From CAIQPS01 sp963843455 (GTDB taxonomy: Bacteria; Actinomycetota; Thermoleophilia; RBG-16-64-13): 64,000 bases of DNA. Below, one piece after another: positions 39,456 through 47,506 of this stretch. Position 1 is the stretch's first letter. Each line of letters opens with the position of its first letter. Where the stretch lies: assembly GCA_963843455.1 (NCBI GenBank), contig CAWJKE010000016.1:371127-435126 (forward strand). The letters are read 5' to 3'. The notes under the pieces are model-generated. The model did not search any database. It worked only from the letters and a program-made list of their open reading frames with translations, and was not told the DNA's origin. A program made the position numbers and the translations under genes.

Positions 39456-40292
39456 TCACGCCCTTTCCAGGACGATCTCACCCAGATTGACGTCGTTGTG
39501 CGTAACGATATCGAAGACCTTCGGCGCGTATCCGTCAAGCTTCACCGTGACGGTGAAGGGAGTGTTCTTCTCCAGGTCTTCGAACTCGAAGTCGCCGTAG
39601 CTGTCGGACTTGGTCTCAAACGTGGCGCCCCCGCCCTCGAGCGTGATCGACACGCCTTCGGCGCACTCACCGCGCGCATCGTCGCGGACCACCTCGCCGG
39701 CGACAAAACGCTTGGGAATACCCACGTGCATCACGGTGGGCTTGGTCCCGTATTCCGGGTGATAAGCCTCCAGCTTCTTCTCGGCCACCAGCTTGGAGAT
39801 GTCGCTCTTCGGGTCGTCCAGATCGCCGAACGCCAAGGCCCCCGTCGGGCAGGCCTCCACGCACCGCGGCTCCGTTTCGCCCTCGTCCAGACGGTGCGCG
39901 CACATGGTGCACTTCTGGGGGATATCCAACTCCTTGTTCCAGAAGACCACCCGATAGGGGCAGGAGTTGACGATGGCCTTCTGACCCTTGGCCTTCGCCG
40001 GGTCGATGATGACGATGCCGTCCGGCCGCCGGTATACGGCGTCGTCCGCGGCCACGTCGATACACGGCGCTTCGGCGCAGTGAAGGCAGGGGACCGGGAC
40101 GTAGTCGAGCTTGGGCTTGGGATAGCTCCCACGCTCCACCTCTTTGACCTGCATCCAGAACTGACCATCCAGCGGCTGGGGCGCCGAGTAGGGGCTGTAG
40201 TCGTTGTTGTAGTACTCGTCGCGGCAGGCCAGGAAGCAGTTATGGCAACCGCTGCACTTGGTGACGTCTATGAGGAGACCTGGGCGCGCCAT
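39456..40292 (-). CDS. Transhydroxylase-like small subunit, three [4Fe-4S] clusters
   Basis: This 278-residue protein resembles the beta subunit of pyrogallol-phloroglucinol transhydroxylase. Twelve cluster cysteines are visible: C13, C16, C19, C23; C69, C72, C77; C111; C128, C131; C144, C148. The second and third motifs lack the cysteines for a fourth cluster, as in the Pelobacter protein. The last 75 residues (EGVSITLEGGGATFETKSD and beyond) form a transthyretin/Cna-B-like beta domain. It begins three bases after the large subunit stop. No signal peptide, so it is cytoplasmic. Confidence 0.88.
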   Translation of the reverse strand: MARPGLLIDVTKCSGCHNCFLACRDEYYNNDYSPYSAPQPLDGQFWMQVKEVERGSYPKPKLDYVPVPCLHCAEAPCIDVAADDAVYRRPDGIVIIDPAKAKGQKAIVNSCPYRVVFWNKELDIPQKCTMCAHRLDEGETEPRCVEACPTGALAFGDLDDPKSDISKLVAEKKLEAYHPEYGTKPTVMHVGIPKRFVAGEVVRDDARGECAEGVSITLEGGGATFETKSDSYGDFEFEDLEKNTPFTVTVKLDGYAPKVFDIVTHNDVNLGEIVLERA

Positions 40293-40295
40293 GTC

Positions 40296-42845
40296 TCAGC
40301 CCTCCCACTTCTGGATCTCGATGAGGCACGAATTCGGCGTCATTCCCGGAACGTTCTTGGACATCATGCGGGCGGGCGACAAGATGCTGACACAACCGCC
40401 CTTGTCAATGGATGTCGGATCTCCGGGCTTGAGCGGATCGTAGAGCGCCGAGGAAGCGTAGCTGTGGATGACCCCCGGGCGCACCCGCCCCGTGACCACC
40501 GCGATGCAGAGCACCGAGCCCCGGTCGTTGTAGAGCCGTACGATGTCTTGGTTGTTGATGCCCCTCGCGGCCGCGTCTTCGGGGTTGATGCGGGCCGGCC
40601 ACCAGGCATAACCGTCCTTTTTGATGCGGTGCACGGGGATGTCGTTGAGCCAGTCGGTGTGCTTGTCGTAGTGGCAGTGGAACGACATCCGCGGGTGCGG
40701 CGAAACAAGGGCCAACGGGTACTTGGAGAAGAGCTCCTCGGTGTGGTGTCCCTCCCAGCTCGGGATGTAGCGCGGCACCACCGGCCGCTCCTCGTCGTCG
40801 GGGAAGTACTGCTTGAGACTCACCGACTCGAACTCGATCTTGCCGCTGAAGGTGCCCAGCTCGCCCCGCCTCTCGGTGAGGCGCTTGGGGTTGCCCAAGT
40901 CGGGCGTGTCGCAGGGCCGGCCATCGTGGAACCAACGCATGCCCGGCGTGGGTTTGTAGTCGTCGTTGATGTTGATGATGTGGTAGCCCTTGCGGTTGAA
41001 CTCCTCCCAACTGACCTCCTTGGGCAGATCGGAGATGTCGAAGAAGCCCTTGGCCCAATCGACGTCGGTCTTGCCGCCGTCGGTATATTCGTCGCGCAGT
41101 CCCATCTTCTCGGCCACAAGCGCGAAGATCTCGTAGTCGGACTTGGATTCCCACAAGGGATCGATGCACTTCTGCTCGCGCACGATATACCGATAGTTGC
41201 AGCCGCTGCTGGCATGGACCGTGTAGCCGTTGATGGCCGCCCACTCGCCTATGTCATCACGCTCGAAGTTGGTGCACGCCGGCAGGATGACGTCGGCTAG
41301 GCGGGTCTCGCTCTGCCACCAGATGTCCTGGTTGACGACGAACTCGAGCTTGGGGCTCTGATACATACGTACCCAGTTGTTGGTGTCGCTCATGGTGCCG
41401 ATGAAGGAGCCGCCGTAGCGGTACCACAGCTTGATCTCGGAGTGGCCCTCCATGGGGTACTTGTAGTGCATGAACTGCTGCTCCAGGGACTTGCCGCAGA
41501 AGCCGTCCCCGTACCACTCGGTGTGGCCGTCGAGGATGGACTCGGGCACCGTGAGCCGCCATAGACGCTGCTTGGTGGGATTCTGGGGGATGTACTTGGC
41601 CACTTTGGTGGACATCGACATCCGGCCTTCGGGCTCGCCGTAGCCGGGGAACCAGCGGGTGGTGTCGGAGGGGGCCCCCATGGTGGTGCCCCAGATGCTG
41701 CGGCCCGGCGCGCCGAGGCCCTGCATGGCCTGCAGGAGAACCATCATGCGAGCCCACTCGGTCCCGTACGCCGTCCGGCAGGCCCCGCCTTCGCCGCCCC
41801 GGGAGCCGCCGGACAGGACGGTCCGCTTGGCCGCCCACTCGCGGGCCAGGGTGCGGATGGTCCGGGCCTCGACGCCCGATTCCTCCGCCGCCCACTCCGG
41901 AGTCTTGGGAACGCCGTCGACCTCGCCCATGACGTACTTCTTGAACTCGTCAAAGCCGATAGTCCGGTTGGCGACGTAGTCCTTGTTATATGTGTCTTCC
42001 GTGATCCAGACGAAGGCGATGGCCATGGCGACCGCCGTGTCGGTGCCGATGCGAGGTGCGATCCACTTGCCGCCCATGACCGCGTTGGTGTAGTTGTGGA
42101 AGGGGTCGATGAACACCATCTTGACGCCCTTCTCCTTCAGCCACTGCCGCCAGAGCGCCGAGTCCTGGCCGGAGTAGGTGCCCCGGGTGCTGTCCGGGTC
42201 GTTCGACCAGTAGACGATCATCTCCGCGTTCTGCAGCGCGTCGCTCAGCATGTCGTAGGGCTCGGGCATCCCCAGGCGCCAGAAGAAGCCGTAGGTGTGC
42301 GCCGCGCCCCAGTGCCAGCCCTCCCAGCTATCCGGGTTGTCGAGCACCGGGGTGAACTCCATCATGTTCATGAAGCGGGCGAAGGGGCCCATCTTGTAGC
42401 CCACGATGCCCCAGTTGTGGTGGGACGAGGTGATACCGCTGATGGCCGAACCGCCGTACGTCTCTTTGACCCGCATTAGTTCAGAAGCGACGAGGTTGGA
42501 TGCCTCCTCCCAGGAGATGCGCTCGTAGCGGGATTTGCCGCGGTTCTGGGCGTTCCGTCCACCCGGTCCGGTGGAACCGGGAGCGCCGTTGGGATCGAAG
42601 TCGACCCTCTTCATGGGGTACTTGATGCGCTCGTCGGAGTAGATCCGGCGCCGCTCGGCATGGATGTAGGGCGATAGGGTCGCCTTCTTCCACGGAGAGT
42701 ATTGCTTGCCTCCGGCTTCGATCGTCCAGGGCTTCATGTCGCCGTCGGCGACGACCAGGGGCCGCACCCTCACTATCTGCCCGTCTTTGACGTAGACCGA
42801 GACCGGCCCGCTGTTGGTCAGATTCGCGTACACTTTTTCAGCCAT
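40296..42845 (-). CDS. Pyrogallol/phloroglucinol transhydroxylase-like large subunit (Mo-bisMGD)
   Basis: This is an 849-residue DMSO reductase-superfamily enzyme. I start it at the ATG at 42845 (MAEKVYANLTNSGPVSVYV); a 12-codon longer frame lacks family similarity. There is no N-terminal Fe-S cysteine motif and no Tat signal, as in the Pelobacter transhydroxylase. Active-site equivalents are H142 (SSHHNWG), D172 and the Mo-ligand S173 (NPDSWEGWHWG) and Y402 (WFPGYGE). These fit H144, D174, S175 and Y404 of that enzyme with a constant offset of two. The substrate is inferred to be a polyhydroxylated aromatic. Confidence 0.88.
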   Translation of the reverse strand: MAEKVYANLTNSGPVSVYVKDGQIVRVRPLVVADGDMKPWTIEAGGKQYSPWKKATLSPYIHAERRRIYSDERIKYPMKRVDFDPNGAPGSTGPGGRNAQNRGKSRYERISWEEASNLVASELMRVKETYGGSAISGITSSHHNWGIVGYKMGPFARFMNMMEFTPVLDNPDSWEGWHWGAAHTYGFFWRLGMPEPYDMLSDALQNAEMIVYWSNDPDSTRGTYSGQDSALWRQWLKEKGVKMVFIDPFHNYTNAVMGGKWIAPRIGTDTAVAMAIAFVWITEDTYNKDYVANRTIGFDEFKKYVMGEVDGVPKTPEWAAEESGVEARTIRTLAREWAAKRTVLSGGSRGGEGGACRTAYGTEWARMMVLLQAMQGLGAPGRSIWGTTMGAPSDTTRWFPGYGEPEGRMSMSTKVAKYIPQNPTKQRLWRLTVPESILDGHTEWYGDGFCGKSLEQQFMHYKYPMEGHSEIKLWYRYGGSFIGTMSDTNNWVRMYQSPKLEFVVNQDIWWQSETRLADVILPACTNFERDDIGEWAAINGYTVHASSGCNYRYIVREQKCIDPLWESKSDYEIFALVAEKMGLRDEYTDGGKTDVDWAKGFFDISDLPKEVSWEEFNRKGYHIININDDYKPTPGMRWFHDGRPCDTPDLGNPKRLTERRGELGTFSGKIEFESVSLKQYFPDDEERPVVPRYIPSWEGHHTEELFSKYPLALVSPHPRMSFHCHYDKHTDWLNDIPVHRIKKDGYAWWPARINPEDAAARGINNQDIVRLYNDRGSVLCIAVVTGRVRPGVIHSYASSALYDPLKPGDPTSIDKGGCVSILSPARMMSKNVPGMTPNSCLIEIQKWEG

Positions 42846-42896
42846 AAGACTTCGCCCCCCAAGAGATAGAGGATTGGCCACCGGGCAGGTTCAAAA

Positions 42897-42947
42897 CGAT
42901 ATCTCGATATTGTTCAATAATATTGCTAGTATCGTAGCTATCGTAGC
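42897..42947. promoter_or_regulatory. Divergent control region between the transhydroxylase-like operon and iclR
   Basis: This AT-rich patch in a GC-rich genome holds several repeats: direct CGATAT copies (42897-42902 and 42905-42910), the palindrome TATTG-TT-CAATA (42908-42919) and tandem TATCGTAGC copies (42930-42938 and 42939-42947). On the plus strand TGC-TAGTAT (42924-42932) is an extended -10 candidate for iclR. The repeats are plausible IclR binding sites controlling both directions. Confidence 0.5.
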
Positions 42948-43011
42948 GGTAGGCGGTGCCGATTTGCAAGGCGCGGGCGCCGCGCAGCGAGCAGGACTCT
43001 ATGGGGGGTTG

Positions 43012-43833
43012 ATGGCGGCAAGCAAGGAATCCCGGGAAACGGACCCTTTTTCCGTCAGGGCGCTTGTTCGGGGGCTTTCGATCCTCGGCCTGTTCGACGT
43101 GGACCACAGGGAATGGACCATCGACGAGATGGCCGAGCAGACCGGTCTGCTGCGCATGACCGCCTACCGAATGGTCAGGACGCTCGAATCCACAGCGTTC
43201 CTGGTCCGCGACCCAAGCACCAACCGCTACCGGCTCGGCCCGGCCACCCTCGCGATGACGTATGTGTCGGAGGATCATTCCGGACTGGTCACCGCTGCCC
43301 GGCCGTACCTGGAGAGACTCACCTTGGAGACAGGTGAATCGGTCACGATGGCGGTCGAGATCGACGGGTTCCCGGTGTGTGTGGACATTATCAACACCCT
43401 CCGGCCGTTCAAGCGACGGACCGCGCCGGGCCGCATCCTTGGCGATCTGGTCTCTGTTCACGGCAAGCTCTTCGCGGCGTTCAAGACGCCTGAAGAGAGG
43501 GAGTTTCTGCTCAGCCAATCCCTGAATCAGCACACTCTCTACTCGGTCGTCGAGCGCGACGCGCTTCGCGCTGAGTTGGAGCAGATCGCCCGCGACGACG
43601 TGGCGTACGACATCGAAGGTGTCTACCAAGGCACCTGCGCCGTCGGCGCCCCCGTGCGGGACCAGGTGGGGGGAGTGGCCGCCACCATCTCCGTCGTGGT
43701 GCCTACCGGCCGTTTCGGCCCGGTGGAGCGCGCACAGTGTACGGATGCGGTCAGGTTGGCCGCGGGCGCTTTTTCGGCGTATCTCGGTTGGAACCGGGCA
43801 AGCCAGAGTGAGCAGGCGCCGGCCATACACTGA
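43012..43833 (+). CDS. IclR family transcriptional regulator
   Basis: The 273-residue protein has an N-terminal winged helix-turn-helix (about residues 16-75, with WTIDEMAEQTGLLRMTAYRM) and the C-terminal IclR ligand-binding domain (about 90-260, ending ISVVVPTGRFGPVERAQC). I chose the ATG at 43012, after GGGGGG; longer frames cover the intergenic region. It is divergent from the transhydroxylase-like operon and 96 bases upstream of a second molybdoenzyme pair, so it may control both. It closely resembles the IclR protein at 58829-59650 in length and layout. Confidence 0.92.
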   Translation: MAASKESRETDPFSVRALVRGLSILGLFDVDHREWTIDEMAEQTGLLRMTAYRMVRTLESTAFLVRDPSTNRYRLGPATLAMTYVSEDHSGLVTAARPYLERLTLETGESVTMAVEIDGFPVCVDIINTLRPFKRRTAPGRILGDLVSVHGKLFAAFKTPEEREFLLSQSLNQHTLYSVVERDALRAELEQIARDDVAYDIEGVYQGTCAVGAPVRDQVGGVAATISVVVPTGRFGPVERAQCTDAVRLAAGAFSAYLGWNRASQSEQAPAIH

Positions 43834-43929
43834 CAGTCACAGACGTGACCACGAGCGAAGGGGGAGGCTCAGTCTTGAAGGAAGCAGCGATCGGAACGCG
43901 CAAACGGACGCGAAAGGACGACGATTGAT

Positions 43930-46551
43930 ATGGCGGACGAGGAACGCAAGAAGGTCGACGTAAGCGTCGACAACGTCACCATAAAGAACCTTGCCATGGG
44001 CGGCCTTCTCGGCGGAGGCGGCGAATGCTTCGTCGACGTCAAAGACGGCAAGGCCATCAGGATCAGGCCCTACAAGTACGACTGGAAGTGCGACTTCGAG
44101 TCGCTCCGCCCCTGGACCATCGAGCGTAACGGTGCGACCCTCAGCCCGCTGCCCAAGGCGCTGCCGGCCCCCTTCTCGCTGGCCTACAAGAAGCGCACCT
44201 TCTCACCCAACCGCATCAAGTACCCCATGAAGCGGGTGGACTGGGATCCCAACGGCGACCGAAACACCCAGAACCGCGGCAAGAGCAAGTACGTGCGCAT
44301 CTCGTGGGACGAGGCGACCGACATCATCGCCGCTGAGATCAGGCGCATCCACAAGGAATACGGCCCCCTTGCCATCCTGGCTCAGGGCGACGGCCACGGC
44401 GAGAACAAGACCATCCACACGCCGCACGGCCACCAGGCCCGGCTGCTCGACATGATGGGCGGCTTCACCCAGCAGGTCCGCAACCCGGACAGTTGGGAAG
44501 GCTGGTACTGGGGCGCCAAGCACGTCTGGGGCCAGGGCTTCCAGGGCATGATGTCGCCCGCGGCCAATCTCATCAAAGACATCTCCGAGAACTGCGACCT
44601 GGTGCTCAAATGGGGCTGCGACGAGGAGACCACTCCCTGGGGCTTCACCGGCCAGTACGCCAGCCGCATCTCCCAGTTCTGGACCCGGGCCGGCATCAAG
44701 CAGGTCTACATCTCCCCTGACCTCAACTACGCCGCCGCCGTCCATGGCGACAAGTGGATCCCGGTGCTGCCGAACACTGACGCGGCGCTCCAACTGGCCG
44801 TCATCTATGTGTGGCTCACGGAAGGTACGTGGGACAAGGAGTACGTGGCCACTCACGCGGTGGGGATGGACAAGATCGAGGCCTACGTCCTGGGCACCGA
44901 TGAGGAAGGCATTCCTAAGGACCCCGCCTGGGCTACCAAGAAGTGCGGCGTGCCCGAGTGGACCATCAAGGCCCTGGCCCGGCAGTTCGCCAAGAACACC
45001 ACGTCCATCATCCACTACTTCGGCGGCTCCGCGTTCCGCGGCCCTTACTCGCACGAGCCCGGCCGCCTGGAATGCGTCATGCTGGGCATGCAGGGCCTCG
45101 GCGGTCCCGGCGTCCATCAGTGCCAGATGACCTATTTCGGCATGCCTAGGGCGGAAGGGCTGGGAAGCGTCCGGTTCTTCAACCCCGACCTGCCCGAACG
45201 GCTGACCAAGCCCTGCTGGACCACCGTCCACGCCTGGGGCCCGCAGCTGATCCCCAAGACCCTCATCCAGGACGCCATCATGAGAGCGCCACTGGTGTTC
45301 CACGGCAGTGGCGGCCAGGAATGCCAGACCGAAGAGCAGTTCGTGAAATACACCTACCCTATCGAGAAGGAACGCGGCGGCACCCGCATCCACATGATGT
45401 GGACCGACACGCCCTGCCGCATCACCTGCTGGAACCACGGTAACTGGACCATCGAAGCCATGAAGGATGACAGCATCGAGTGCGTCGTCGCCCAGCACCC
45501 GTGGCTGGAGAACGACTGCCTCTACGCCGACATCATCCTGCCGGCGAACACCACTCTCGAGGTGGAGGACATCGTCACCACGGTCCGGCAGGGCCCGCAC
45601 TTCGCGAGCGTCTCCATCCAGGAGCAGTCGGTCCTGCCCGTCGGCGAATCGAAGAGCGACTACGAGATCGTGGCGGCCATTGCCGACAAGGTCGGCTACG
45701 GCGAAGAGTTCACCGGCGGCCTGAGCACCAAGGACCTGCAGAAGATCGTGTTTGACGCCATGAAGATGGACAAGCTCACCACATGGGAAGACTTCTACGA
45801 GAAGAAGACCTACGTCTACAAGACCGCCACCGACTGGGAAGACGACCCGCCCGGATTCCGGCTCTTCTACGAAGACCCGAAGGCCAACCCGCTCAAGACC
45901 CCCAGCGGTCTGCTGGAGTTCTACTCCGAGCGCCTGGCCACGCATTTCCCCGACGACCACGAGCGCCCGCCCTTCCCCAAATGGGTCGAAAAGGGCGTCA
46001 CCCACAACGAGGCCCTGTCCAGCGAGCGCGCCGACATGTTCCCGTTGCTCCTCATGTCCAACCATCCGCGCTGGCGGACCCACGCCCAGGGTGACGACAT
46101 CAGTTGGACCCGGGAGACTCCCACCGGCAAGGTGTTGGGATTCGACGGCTACAAGTATGAGCCCATCTGGATCAACCCACTCGACGCCGCCGCTCGGGGC
46201 ATCAAAGACGGCGACGTGGTCAAGGTGTTCAACGAGCGCGGCATCGTCCTGGTCGGCGCCCGGGTGTGGGAGAGGATCATGCCCGGAGTGGTCTACGTGG
46301 ACCACGGCGCCCGGCACGACCCGCTGGTCCCCGGCAAGGTGGATCGCGGCGGCGCAATCAACACCATCGCCCCCAACGGGCTTACGTCCAAGAATGCCTG
46401 CGGTCAGGCAACCAGCGGCTACCTGGTGGACGTGGGAAGAGTGAGGAACGAAGAATGGGAGACATGGCGTAGGGACTATCCCGCCGCCTTTGCCCGGGAA
46501 TACGACCCAGGTGCGGGTCTGCGTTTCGACGCCTGGATCGAGGAAAGGTAA
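43930..46551 (+). CDS. Transhydroxylase/catechol dehydroxylase-like molybdopterin large subunit
   Basis: This 873-residue DMSO reductase-superfamily protein is a diverged paralog of the enzyme at 40296-42845. It keeps NPDSWEGWYWG with D187 and the probable Mo-ligand S188, and a His (H156 in GDGHGEN). The segment matching FPGYGE reads FFNPDLPE, so the active-site Tyr seems absent. No N-terminal cluster cysteines and no Tat signal are visible. Homologs of this type include gut catechol dehydroxylases and transhydroxylases. A reductive reaction is inferred. The partner Fe-S subunit follows after seven bases. Confidence 0.85.
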   Translation: MADEERKKVDVSVDNVTIKNLAMGGLLGGGGECFVDVKDGKAIRIRPYKYDWKCDFESLRPWTIERNGATLSPLPKALPAPFSLAYKKRTFSPNRIKYPMKRVDWDPNGDRNTQNRGKSKYVRISWDEATDIIAAEIRRIHKEYGPLAILAQGDGHGENKTIHTPHGHQARLLDMMGGFTQQVRNPDSWEGWYWGAKHVWGQGFQGMMSPAANLIKDISENCDLVLKWGCDEETTPWGFTGQYASRISQFWTRAGIKQVYISPDLNYAAAVHGDKWIPVLPNTDAALQLAVIYVWLTEGTWDKEYVATHAVGMDKIEAYVLGTDEEGIPKDPAWATKKCGVPEWTIKALARQFAKNTTSIIHYFGGSAFRGPYSHEPGRLECVMLGMQGLGGPGVHQCQMTYFGMPRAEGLGSVRFFNPDLPERLTKPCWTTVHAWGPQLIPKTLIQDAIMRAPLVFHGSGGQECQTEEQFVKYTYPIEKERGGTRIHMMWTDTPCRITCWNHGNWTIEAMKDDSIECVVAQHPWLENDCLYADIILPANTTLEVEDIVTTVRQGPHFASVSIQEQSVLPVGESKSDYEIVAAIADKVGYGEEFTGGLSTKDLQKIVFDAMKMDKLTTWEDFYEKKTYVYKTATDWEDDPPGFRLFYEDPKANPLKTPSGLLEFYSERLATHFPDDHERPPFPKWVEKGVTHNEALSSERADMFPLLLMSNHPRWRTHAQGDDISWTRETPTGKVLGFDGYKYEPIWINPLDAAARGIKDGDVVKVFNERGIVLVGARVWERIMPGVVYVDHGARHDPLVPGKVDRGGAINTIAPNGLTSKNACGQATSGYLVDVGRVRNEEWETWRRDYPAAFAREYDPGAGLRFDAWIEER

Positions 46552-46558
46552 GGCATAG

Positions 46559-47377
46559 ATGAAGGTATTCGTTATCGATGTCGACAAGTGCGTCGGCTGC
46601 TACGCCTGCCAGTTCGTCTGCAAGGACGAGCACGTGGGCAATGACTGGGCGCCGATAGCCAAGCCCCAGCCGGACACGGGCCAGTTCTGGATGAGGCTCG
46701 ACGAGCATATCCGCGGGACGGTCCCCAAGGTCGAGATGCACTACATCCCCAACCCCTGTATGCACTGCGACGACGCACCCTGCATACCCGCCTGCCCCAT
46801 CAAGGGAGCCATCTACAAGCGGGATGACGCCTTGGTGGTCATCGACACCGACAAGTGCACCGGCTGCACGAACTGCGTAGACGCCTGTCCCTACGACGCC
46901 ATTTACTTCAATGAGAACCTGAACCTGGCCCAGAAGTGCACCGGTTGCGCGCACCTGCTCGACGGCGGCGAGTGGAAGATCCCGCGCTGCGCCGACGCCT
47001 GTCCCACCGAAGCTATCCTCTTTGGTGAGGAGAGCGACTTCGCCGACCTCATCGCCAAGGCCGAGGTCCTGCTGCCCGATACCGGCGCCAAGCCCCGCGT
47101 GTACTACCTCAACATCCCCAAGAAGTTTGTGGCAGGCACGGTGTACGACCCGGTCGCCAAGGAGATCGTGGAGGGTGCGACCCTGACGCTCAAGGGCGCG
47201 GACGGCGCGACGTACACGGCGACCAGCGACGGGTTCGGCGACTTCTGGTTCCGCGGCCTGGCCGACGGCGCCAGCTACGACCTGACCATCGCTGCTCCGG
47301 GCTTCGCCGCCAAGAGTATCGAGGCCATCAACACCGAGAAGGACGTCAACCTGGGCGACATAGCCCTGGCGCAATAG
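46559..47377 (+). CDS. Four-cluster Fe-S subunit with C-terminal Cna-B-like domain
   Basis: The 272-residue protein has 16 cysteines in four motifs: C11, C14, C17, C21; C67, C70, C75, C79; C100, C103, C106, C110; C127, C130, C144, C148. That predicts four [4Fe-4S] clusters, one more than the paralog at 39456-40292. The final 70 residues form a beta-rich domain with VEGATLTLKGADGATYTATSD. It is the electron-transfer partner of the preceding molybdoenzyme. A terminator lies 60 bases downstream. Confidence 0.9.
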   Translation: MKVFVIDVDKCVGCYACQFVCKDEHVGNDWAPIAKPQPDTGQFWMRLDEHIRGTVPKVEMHYIPNPCMHCDDAPCIPACPIKGAIYKRDDALVVIDTDKCTGCTNCVDACPYDAIYFNENLNLAQKCTGCAHLLDGGEWKIPRCADACPTEAILFGEESDFADLIAKAEVLLPDTGAKPRVYYLNIPKKFVAGTVYDPVAKEIVEGATLTLKGADGATYTATSDGFGDFWFRGLADGASYDLTIAAPGFAAKSIEAINTEKDVNLGDIALAQ

Positions 47378-47436
47378 CAGATCGCGGCAGACCGGCCGCC
47401 AGCGTCAGCGCGGCGCGACCGGATCGGTAGAAAGAC

Positions 47437-47475
47437 CGGGCCCCCTGCCGCTGAGCGGCAGGGGGCCCGTGTTTT
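47437..47475 (+). terminator. Rho-independent terminator after the second molybdoenzyme pair
   Basis: A 15-base stem, CGGGCCCCCTGCCGC with GCGGCAGGGGGCCCG around a three-base loop, is followed by TGTTTT on the plus strand. It lies between convergent genes, so it may also stop livJ transcripts coming from the other side, though that strand has a weaker T run. Confidence 0.9.
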
Positions 47476-47506
47476 GCGGAGCTTATTGCCGCTTGAGTCC
47501 GGGAGG

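Noticed and set aside
42814..43011. An N-terminal extension of the first IclR protein reaching back into the divergent molybdoenzyme gene
   Set aside because: The extra 66 codons cross the AT-rich control region and do not resemble IclR proteins. The ATG at 43012 has a G-rich ribosome-binding site and matches the paralog length.
44203..46587. A 794-codon open frame on the minus strand opposite the second molybdoenzyme large subunit
   Set aside because: It is antisense to a clear DMSO reductase-family gene, with low-complexity His/Asp/Val-rich sequence typical of GC-rich shadow frames.
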